From NCBI RefSeq assembly GCF_017353515.1, contig NZ_JAFMPY010000012.1, forward strand, positions 1 through 64,000: a stretch of 64,000 nt of DNA. Direction: 5' to 3'. The stretch is from Jiella sonneratiae. GTDB lineage: Bacteria; Pseudomonadota; Alphaproteobacteria; Rhizobiales; Rhizobiaceae. Positions 58,099 through 64,000 of the stretch are shown one piece after another (the first letter of the stretch is position 1; each line of letters begins with the position of its first letter). A model generated the notes under the pieces. That model had not been told where the DNA came from and did no database searches. It worked only from the letters and a program-made list of their open reading frames with translations. Both the position numbers and the translations under genes were made by a program.

Positions 58099-60315
58099 TC
58101 ACCGATCCTTGACGAAGAAATGGTCGACGGCGAATTCGCCCCTGAAGCCTTTCGACCGGAGGGCGTCGGCCAGCGAAGGGAAGAACCGCCCGGCCGGCTC
58201 GCCCGGCTCGCCCTCGTCCGGATGGACGAGGCTTTCGGGCAGCGCCATCGCGATGACCAGCTGGGCGCTCTTGGCCGGTGCGCCGGAAAGGCTGACCGGA
58301 ACGGAGAAGCGCGCGGCGGCGCCGTCGCGCTCGACAAAGGCCGACAGCGGCAGGACCGTCCCCTCGTCGTCGACGAGGAGGAGATCGAGAGCGTCGGTCG
58401 CGCCGAGGCCCTCGACGCTGCCGGCGAGCCTGCCGCCATCCGCGATCCTCCGATCGTCGAGCCTCAGCCGCAGACGGTAGTCCGGATAGCCGGGACGCTC
58501 GGCCAGGAAGGCGAGGGCGCTGCATTGCGCGCTCCCGACCTCGCCGACGTCGATGAGCAGCTTGCGGAACGCGTCCGGCGACTTTTCCAAAAGAACCGTC
58601 GCGAAGTCGTCGATCCGTTCGGGATCGTCAGACAGGGCCGACAGCCGGGTGCCGGCCGGCGACGGATCGCCGTTGGTGAGCGCCGCGAAACAGTCGCCGC
58701 CGGAATAGTCCGAGACGAGCCGCGACAGAAGCAGCCGGGCGGCATTGGCCGAGGCCTCGGCAGCGCGGTCGCCGCTGCCGAGCGGCGCCTCGCTCGGCAC
58801 GATCGTCTGGCGCTCGGGACGGCGGGGTTCGAGCGTCGCGACGGCGGCCGGACCGGCGCGGCCGGCCGGCGCGACCGGGCCCGCGCGCTCGCTTCCGGAA
58901 AGCGCCTGCGGCGCGACCCGCTCGGCGGCCGAGAAACGGGGCGCGGAGCCGTCCGATCCCGTCGCCCCGCCGGCGGTCGTGTCTGGGGATCTTGCTGAGA
59001 CGACGAGACCGCCGCCTGATCCCGAAGGAGCGATGCGTGCGGGGTCGGGGCGGTTACCGGCCTCGATGACGGCGCCCTGCCGCGCCGGGAGCACCGGCCG
59101 TGCCGACGAGGTCGGCGCGAGCGGCGTCGCTTCGGCAAGCCTCGGCGCTTCCTCGCCGGCTCCGGACCGGTCGGCCGGCTGCGGCGCGGCGCGTTCGACG
59201 ACGACATCGGCGCCGGTGGGCTTTCGACGCGCCGCAACGGTTTCCGCAGCAGGGTCGATCTCGGCGACCGCCGCTGCCGCGGCGGGCGGCACGAGGCCGG
59301 CAATCTCCGATCGTCGGGCGATCCCGGGCACCACGATGGCGGCGCCCGACCCGGTCGCCTCCGCCCGCCGGGCAGCGACGACGCTCGCCGGCGCGGCCCG
59401 TGGCACGGCGATGCCGTCGGGCACGGCGTCGGGCGCGGCGAAGCGCGTCGTCGCCGTTTCGGGCGTCGGCTCGCCGCGGGTCGCCACCGCGGCAGGGATC
59501 GCCTGCAACGGCTCGAAGGCCTGCCGCTCGCTGGCGGCGACGCTTGGTGCCACCGGCGCCGGCCGTTCCGACGACGCGACGACCGCCGCCGCGGCCTCCG
59601 GGGCGCGCCGTCGCGCAGGGTGCGGCGCTGCCGGCGCGATTTCGCTGCGCTCGCGCAGCTCGGGCACCTGCTCCCGCTGAGCTGACGGCTCAAGGATCGC
59701 GGCGGACGTCGACGCGGCTTCGCGCTCCGCCGCCCGGGGGGAGAGGGTCGTATCCGCGGCCGCCGCGGACAATGCCGTTTCGGTCTCGGACGGCCCGGTC
59801 CGCAGCGGCGCGACCCTTGCCGCGAACTCCGGCTGGAAATGCTTCGTCGCGACGCCCGATTCCGGCTCTGCCTCCGCCAGCGCTGCCGGCCGCTCTGCCG
59901 GCGGGCGCGCTTCCTCCGCCGGAACGAGCCGTGCGGGGGTGCCCTCGTCGTCCGCCGGATCCAGCCGTTCCCGGGCCGCCTCCGGGGCGAGCGGTGCGGC
60001 GGCGGGGTCTTCCGCCGCTTCGAGGGGCGTCGCCGTCCGTCCGGCGATCCGGTCCGTCGGAACGACCGCCTGCGGCGTTGCGGCGGCGGGCGCGGCGCGG
60101 GCGGCGCGGTGCGCCTCGACCGGTTCGGCGACCGTAGCAGTCGGTCGCCCGGCCTCCTCACGCGTCTCGGGAACCGCCTCGACGGTGACCGTCGTCTCCC
60201 GGCGTTCGTGGCGTTCGGCCTGCGGCAGCAGCGCCAGGAGAAGCGCCAGGCCGGCGGCGTGGAACGCCAGCGAGCCGGCGCCGGCGACGATCCAGAGGCG
60301 GCGTCCCGGCCTCAT
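58099..60315 (-). CDS. TonB/TolA-like energy-transducer protein with a novel C-terminal domain
   Basis: A 738-residue protein. A basic start and one membrane helix (WIVAGAGSLAFHAAGLALLL) carry the TonB/TolA SxxxH signature (Ser15, His19). About 490 residues of Ala/Pro/Glu/Arg-rich low-complexity sequence then form a long periplasmic spacer. The last ~210 residues (528-738) are a folded domain with two cysteines (SGGDCFAAL, SAQCSALAFL) and strands such as DLLLVDDEGTVLPLSAF, ending HFFVKDR. This is not the TonB C-terminal domain. The DxEGTVLPL stretch faintly recalls DUF4384-type domains, but this is weak. Its start overlaps the exbD2 stop by 4 bp, so it belongs to the exb operon. Confidence 0.82.
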   Translation of the reverse strand: MRPGRRLWIVAGAGSLAFHAAGLALLLALLPQAERHERRETTVTVEAVPETREEAGRPTATVAEPVEAHRAARAAPAAATPQAVVPTDRIAGRTATPLEAAEDPAAAPLAPEAARERLDPADDEGTPARLVPAEEARPPAERPAALAEAEPESGVATKHFQPEFAARVAPLRTGPSETETALSAAAADTTLSPRAAEREAASTSAAILEPSAQREQVPELRERSEIAPAAPHPARRRAPEAAAAVVASSERPAPVAPSVAASERQAFEPLQAIPAAVATRGEPTPETATTRFAAPDAVPDGIAVPRAAPASVVAARRAEATGSGAAIVVPGIARRSEIAGLVPPAAAAAVAEIDPAAETVAARRKPTGADVVVERAAPQPADRSGAGEEAPRLAEATPLAPTSSARPVLPARQGAVIEAGNRPDPARIAPSGSGGGLVVSARSPDTTAGGATGSDGSAPRFSAAERVAPQALSGSERAGPVAPAGRAGPAAVATLEPRRPERQTIVPSEAPLGSGDRAAEASANAARLLLSRLVSDYSGGDCFAALTNGDPSPAGTRLSALSDDPERIDDFATVLLEKSPDAFRKLLIDVGEVGSAQCSALAFLAERPGYPDYRLRLRLDDRRIADGGRLAGSVEGLGATDALDLLLVDDEGTVLPLSAFVERDGAAARFSVPVSLSGAPAKSAQLVIAMALPESLVHPDEGEPGEPAGRFFPSLADALRSKGFRGEFAVDHFFVKDR

Positions 60316-60770
60316 GGCGAGGCTCCGGCATCCCGCTGGCCGGTCTTCATGACGACGAGCGTCGTCGCGGCGCCGGCGGCGGCGGCCTCGCCGAGGATCG
60401 CGACGAGGGTGCTCGCCGGAAGATCGCGCGCCGGCAGGACGTAGAGCGTCGCGCCGCGCCCCTCCTCCGGTCGGCGGAGCGCCGCGACGGCACCGGCGAG
60501 CGCCTCGCGGGAGAGAGCCTTGCCATTGAGGCCGAGCGAGCCGTCGCGCGCGATCGACAGCAGCGGCCGCGGCAGCCGCTCGCCGGCTCCCGTGCCAACA
60601 TGGGCCGGATCGATGTCGGCCTCCTCCGGCGCTGCCAGCGTGCCGGCGACGAGGAAAAAGAGAAGAAGCAGGAAGACGACGTTGATCGTCGGGATCGCCG
60701 CGTCGGCCCGCGGCCGCCGGCCGCGCCGGCGCAGGACGGTGCCTCCGAGGCGGGGCCGGTCCGCGATCAT
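60312..60770 (-). CDS. ExbD/TolR-like protein with Asp-to-Asn change in the membrane helix
   Basis: A 152-residue ExbD-like protein: a basic cytoplasmic start, one membrane helix (AIPTINVVFLLLLFFLVAGTL), then a small periplasmic domain (LLSIARDGSLGLNGKAL; ATLYVLPARDLPASTLVAIL). The aspartate essential for ion flow in ExbD and TolR is replaced by Asn30 (codon at 60681-60683). It may therefore serve as a structural partner of the other ExbD, or work differently. It overlaps the flanking genes by 4 bp on each side (ATGA), indicating translational coupling. Confidence 0.88.
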   Translation of the reverse strand: MIADRPRLGGTVLRRRGRRPRADAAIPTINVVFLLLLFFLVAGTLAAPEEADIDPAHVGTGAGERLPRPLLSIARDGSLGLNGKALSREALAGAVAALRRPEEGRGATLYVLPARDLPASTLVAILGEAAAAGAATTLVVMKTGQRDAGASP

Positions 60771-61207
60771 GACGGGTCCGCCCCGCCGCCGGGTCCCGCG
60801 ATCAGCCTGACCGCGGCGATGCCGGCGCCGCGCAGCGCGTCCAGCGCCGCGGCAACGTCTTCCGCGCTCGCGCTGCGGGCGGTGACGACGAGCACCGTTT
60901 CGATGCCCTCCGCCTCGAGGCGGGCGGCCTCTGCGGCGAGGTCGCCGAGCGGCAGGCGGCGGGCGTCGATCCTGACGCTGCCGCGCGAAAGGACGAGCGT
61001 CGCCTCCGGTTCAGGGCCGGCCGCCGGGGCGGGCGCCGCGACGCCGGACGGGCGATCTCCCGCCGCGACGCCGTGGCCGGTGACGGGGATGAGGCCGAAC
61101 GGTGCAATCCGCGAGGAAAGCGCGAAGAAGATGACGAGCAGGAAGATGACGTCGACGAGCGGGGTGAGGACGAAGCGTCTGACGGCCCTTTGCCGCGGCG
61201 CGCGCAT
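60767..61207 (-). CDS. ExbD/TolR-like protein with intact Asp
   Basis: A 146-residue ExbD/TolR protein. A basic start is followed by the helix FVLTPLVDVIFLLVIFFALSS with the essential Asp19, then a ~100-residue periplasmic domain (ATLVLSRGSVRIDARRLPL; IETVLVVTARSASAEDVAA). It is expected to couple proton flow to movement together with the ExbB-like protein. It starts 3 bp after the exbB stop and overlaps the second exbD. Its periplasmic region has a Pro/Ala-rich linker. Confidence 0.9.
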   Translation of the reverse strand: MRAPRQRAVRRFVLTPLVDVIFLLVIFFALSSRIAPFGLIPVTGHGVAAGDRPSGVAAPAPAAGPEPEATLVLSRGSVRIDARRLPLGDLAAEAARLEAEGIETVLVVTARSASAEDVAAALDALRGAGIAAVRLIAGPGGGADPS

Positions 61208-61210
61208 CGC

Positions 61211-61897
61211 TCAGCGCGGCCGGGCGAGCGCCCGCTCGAGCAGGCCGCCCCCGGCGCGGGAATCGGCCGCCGTCTCCGCCTCGCCGGCCGGGGCGGCCCG
61301 CGACGCCCGGCCCCGCTCGCCATGGACGGTGCGGATGATCAGCCCCTCGATCGCCCGCGTTTCGGCATCGAGGGCGGCGTCGAAATAGGCGGCGGCGAAG
61401 AAGAACGGGATTGCGACGACGAGGCCCGCCGCCGTGGTGATCAGGGCGGCGAAGATGCCGCCCGAGAGCAGCGCCGGATCGATCGCCCCCTCGCTGCCGG
61501 ACATGGTGAAGAACACCTGGATCATGCCGAACACCGTGCCGAGCAGGCCGAGCATCGGGGCGGCCTGGACGATCGCGTCGAGAAGCGGCAGGTGCCGCGA
61601 CAGCCGGGCGAGGCCGTCGATGGCCGCCTCCTCGGCGAGCGCGCTCGCCCGCTCGCGGGCTTCCCGGCCGGGCGGCATGTCGGCAAGGGCGCTCCGGGCG
61701 GCTGCAAGCACGATGTCCCGCAGCGTCGCCTGGCGCCGGCGGCCGGAACGGGGCGTGCCGATCCGCCCGACGCTTGCGGCCCTGAATTCCGCCGCCTTGA
61801 CGATCGTCACGGCGACGCCGGCGACCGACAGCGCCAGGAGCACGATCAGGATCGGTCCGGCGCTGGAGCGAAGCTGCGATGCGACGATCTCCCACAT
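61211..61897 (-). CDS. ExbB/TolQ/MotA-family proton channel protein
   Basis: A 228-residue inner-membrane protein. A first helix (AGPILIVLLALSVAGVAVTIV) is followed by a long cytoplasmic segment. The second and third helices (AAPMLGLLGTVFGMIQVFF; AALITTAAGLVVAIPFFFAAAY) carry the conserved Gly and Thr residues of TolQ/ExbB channels. It is distinct from TolQ at 12452. The ATG at 61897 was chosen because GGAGC lies upstream; an ATG at 61960 is the longer alternative. It is the motor core of the cluster. Confidence 0.92.
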   Translation of the reverse strand: MWEIVASQLRSSAGPILIVLLALSVAGVAVTIVKAAEFRAASVGRIGTPRSGRRRQATLRDIVLAAARSALADMPPGREARERASALAEEAAIDGLARLSRHLPLLDAIVQAAPMLGLLGTVFGMIQVFFTMSGSEGAIDPALLSGGIFAALITTAAGLVVAIPFFFAAAYFDAALDAETRAIEGLIIRTVHGERGRASRAAPAGEAETAADSRAGGGLLERALARPR

Positions 61898-62066
61898 GAC
61901 GTTCAGCCCGGCTCCTGCGGTTTCCAATTCCGGCCAATGCCTTCGCGGCGGCGGCCGCATTGCCGCCGCGCCGCCGATGCCCGCGACCGAAGGCGATCCG
62001 CCGCCCCGGCCTCGCCGCCCGGCCCCGCCCGCGGGCCGGGGGCGATCATGGCCGGAACGCCGTCCC

Positions 62067-62603
62067 TCACGTGTCGAAGGTGATCGCGGTCCGCGAGGTC
62101 GGGCGCAGCGCGTCCATGCACAGCGTCGAGGCGCCGGCGCCCGTGTCGCATTCCGAAACGTCGTTGACGAGGATGCGCGAGATCGCCCCGCAGGCCTGGT
62201 CGGCGAGATCGAACTGGACGACCTTGGTCTTGCCCGCCGGAAGCTGGCCGAACTGCAGCACGAGGAAGCGCGAGACGCGTTCGTCCTTGTCGAACACGAC
62301 GACGTCGTAGGACAGCTTTTCCAGCTGTTGTCCGGTGCGGTTCACCGCGACGTAGGAGAGCCGGCAGACGCCGGCGTCGTCGACGGCGTTGTTGAGCTCG
62401 AGGCTGAGCCCGGCCTCGGCCTTCGCCGCCTGGGCTGCGGCCTCCTCGGCAAGAGCGCCGGGGCCGGCCGCCGAGAGCGCGAGGCCTGCGCCGAGGACGA
62501 TCGCCGTCGCCGCCCGCCGGCGGGAGCCGTCGCTCCGCCGCGCCGCCGCCGCTGCAGACCCTTCGCGGAAATGGCCACCCGATCCGACGCCGCTCACCCT
62601 CAT
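62067..62603 (-). CDS. Exported protein of unknown function, first gene of the exb cluster
   Basis: A 178-residue protein. After an Arg-rich start with a twin-arginine-like SRRRAATAIVLGAGLALSAA, a signal peptide ends near residue 52. The mature domain is beta-rich (SLELNNAVDDAGVCRLSYVA; LSYDVVVFDKDERVSRFLVL; KTKVVQFDLADQACGAISRI) with four cysteines that could form two disulfides. This suggests a periplasmic, possibly Tat-exported, domain. It lies 169 bp before exbB on the same strand. Similar proteins occur next to exbB/exbD in other Rhizobiales, from my memory of the family. AAGGA precedes the ATG at 62603. Confidence 0.75.
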   Translation of the reverse strand: MRVSGVGSGGHFREGSAAAAARRSDGSRRRAATAIVLGAGLALSAAGPGALAEEAAAQAAKAEAGLSLELNNAVDDAGVCRLSYVAVNRTGQQLEKLSYDVVVFDKDERVSRFLVLQFGQLPAGKTKVVQFDLADQACGAISRILVNDVSECDTGAGASTLCMDALRPTSRTAITFDT

Positions 62604-62707
62604 GCCGTCCTTGCCCCCTTGCTGGAAACTCTCATCAACCCTTGATAGAAGACCTAACACGGCCAACGGACACGGTACAGGTCGCCCATGGCGCGGGTGC
62701 GGGCAGA

Positions 62708-63175
62708 ATGAGCGGAGGAGGGGAAGGCTTGCGAAAAGGCCCGGCCGCCGGCATCCGCCGGCCGTCCTGCCGCCGGCTCATACCTGCCGCCCTGCTCTTC
62801 TGCGTCGTCGCCATGCCCGCGCCCGCTCTTGCCCAGTTCGTCGTTTGTAACCAGTCCCTCGACGTCGTCAACGTCGCGATCGGCCGCGACACCCCGGAAG
62901 GCTTCGCGACCGAGGGCTGGTGGATCGTCGGTGCCAACCGATGCGCCACCACGATCCGCGAGGAGCTTTCAGCACGCTACGTCTACGTCCATGCCAGCGA
63001 CGTCTTCGGCCGGCCGGTGCTCTACGGCTCGACGCCGATGTGCGTCGGCGCCCGGCGGTTCCGGATCACCGGCGTCGGGGACTGTTTCGCCCGTGGCTAT
63101 CGCCCGGCGAAATTTCTCGAGGTCGACACCAAGGCGGTGTCGCGCTGGACGCTGTTCTTGTCGCAGCGGCCCTGA
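62708..63175 (+). CDS. DUF1036 family exported protein
   Basis: A 155-residue protein. A signal peptide (LIPAALLFCVVAMPAPALA, cleavage near residue 43) precedes a DUF1036 domain with VVCNQSLDVVNVAIGRDTPE, GWWIVGANRCATTIREEL and ARYVYVHASDVFG, and four conserved cysteines. The family's function is unknown; members are periplasmic. It is divergent from the exb cluster across only 104 bp, so control may be shared. The ATG at 62708 gives the signal peptide; an upstream ATG at 62642 is less likely. Confidence 0.87.
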   Translation: MSGGGEGLRKGPAAGIRRPSCRRLIPAALLFCVVAMPAPALAQFVVCNQSLDVVNVAIGRDTPEGFATEGWWIVGANRCATTIREELSARYVYVHASDVFGRPVLYGSTPMCVGARRFRITGVGDCFARGYRPAKFLEVDTKAVSRWTLFLSQRP

Positions 63176-63314
63176 CGGCCGTCGTCGGCAAGCAGGCCGG
63201 CCGGGCGATCCTTCAGGCGCGCCGCAATCGGAGGTAGAGATCATCTTCGCGCTGCGCTAGCATCGCTCCGGCGATGGCGGGCTCGGCGGCGCTCCGCCGC
63301 AAAGTGGTGGCAAG

Positions 63315-64000
63315 GTGCTGAAAGACCAAGCGCAGACCCACGGCATCGACCCGGCCTTCCGCGCCGACCGCGCCGAACGGCAGCGCAGGCGGCGGGCGCG
63401 CCGGCTGAAGGCCCGTCTGGCATTCGCGATGCTGCTCGTCGTCGCAGCGGCCGCCGGCTACCTGCTGCTGCCCGCCGGCGAGCCGATCCCGCTCGACGCC
63501 GAACTCGTGCCGGTCGCGGAGGATGCCTCCGCCGTCGCCGAGGTCGAGGCGGACCTCGCGGAGGCCGCGATCGCCCGGCCGATGATGCTGGACCTGCCCG
63601 GCGACCCCTTGATCGTCACCCTCGGCAGCAGCGCCGGCGCGGCGTCGCGGCTGAAGCGCGTCGAGCGGCCGGAGGCGCTGGCGGCCGCGATTCCCGCCGC
63701 CGAACTGACGCTGCTCTCCGACCGGCTGGTGAGCGGCGGCGAGCGGCTGATGGTCCAACTGCCGTCGAGCCAGGCGGATTTCGCCTTTTTCCAGACCCAG
63801 CGGACCGGCGCCGACGCGGCGGCGGAAGCCCCTACAGAAGCGCCGGCGACGGCCGGCGACGGCTTCGCCTCGGCAGCTTTCGAGGGAGATGCGGGGGCGG
63901 CCGAGGCCGGGCTGGACGATGCCGAGGCCGCCGGCTGGGGCGAGACCGTCGATCGGGGCGAGGCGCCGCTGCCGGAATTTCAGAAGACCCGCATCGAGGA
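63315..64000 (+). CDS. Membrane-anchored periplasmic protein, truncated by the window end
   Basis: At least 228 residues, open to the last base. A basic cytoplasmic start (FRADRAERQRRRARRLKAR) and one membrane helix (LAFAMLLVVAAAAGYLLLP, about 37-55) are followed by an Ala/Glu-rich periplasmic region (EDASAVAEVEADLAEAAIA; RLKRVERPEALAAAIPA; DFAFFQTQRTG). The start is probably the GTG at 63315. Rhizobiales M23-type metallopeptidases have a similar N-terminal half, but the catalytic domain would lie beyond the window, so this is a guess. Confidence 0.62.
   Translation, partial: MLKDQAQTHGIDPAFRADRAERQRRRRARRLKARLAFAMLLVVAAAAGYLLLPAGEPIPLDAELVPVAEDASAVAEVEADLAEAAIARPMMLDLPGDPLIVTLGSSAGAASRLKRVERPEALAAAIPAAELTLLSDRLVSGGERLMVQLPSSQADFAFFQTQRTGADAAAEAPTEAPATAGDGFASAAFEGDAGAAEAGLDDAEAAGWGETVDRGEAPLPEFQKTRIE

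Overview
The window is a GC-rich chromosomal segment of an alphaproteobacterium of the Hyphomicrobiales (Rhizobiales). The evidence is gene content and order: ybgC-tolQRAB-pal-cpoB-tilS-ftsH-glmM in one direction; pmbA-cysQ-like-DUF4170-acyltransferase-waaA-lpxK facing DUF2093, with mutL beyond; an alphaproteobacterial-type serC with a structured leader followed by serA; and RopB/Omp25-like and Omp19-like envelope proteins. A family such as Aurantimonadaceae is possible, but genus cannot be fixed from the sequence alone. The first 75 bases are a C/G homopolymer-like tract that looks like a contig edge.

Layout. 0.1-9.1 kb: oxidoreductase, DUF4396 membrane protein, a ribosomal protein bS21 gene, cytochrome P450, thioesterase, gyrB and a Uma2-type nuclease-fold protein. 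9.3-24.9 kb: secreted phytase-like beta-propeller protein, the complete Tol-Pal cell-envelope cluster, tilS, ftsH, glmM and an outer-membrane barrel. 25-33 kb: a Kef-type K+/H+ antiporter divergent from a lipid A/Kdo assembly operon in which most genes overlap or nearly touch and four of six use GTG or TTG starts. 33-45 kb: mutL, a TPR-sulfotransferase, xylose use (xylAB), pyridoxal kinase, carbonic anhydrase, an Omp19-like lipoprotein and zapE. 45-58 kb: DUF1328, a flavin monooxygenase with an N-terminal SnoaL-like domain, an RlpA-like protein, serCA, an acetyltransferase, a TPR lipoprotein, a second bS21 gene and two related membrane proteins in tandem. 58-64 kb: a five-gene Exb/TonB-like cluster, a DUF1036 protein and a truncated final gene.

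The strongest candidate for an undescribed system is the 58.1-62.6 kb cluster. It encodes one ExbB/TolQ-like protein, two ExbD-like proteins and a 738-residue protein that has the SxxxH transmembrane signature of TonB/TolA but no TonB C-terminal domain. It ends instead in a roughly 210-residue domain that I do not recognise. The two ExbD proteins differ at the essential membrane residue: one keeps the aspartate and the other has asparagine. This looks like a third ion-driven envelope motor next to Tol-Pal, with a new output domain.

Intergenic DNA is rich in Rhizobiales-style inverted repeats: a facing pair near 1.4-1.6 kb, one family at both 39.4 and 51.0 kb, another at 50.7-50.9 kb, and an array of three ~250-bp units at 53.7-54.4 kb. 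No tRNA, rRNA, CRISPR array, transposase or phage gene was found.
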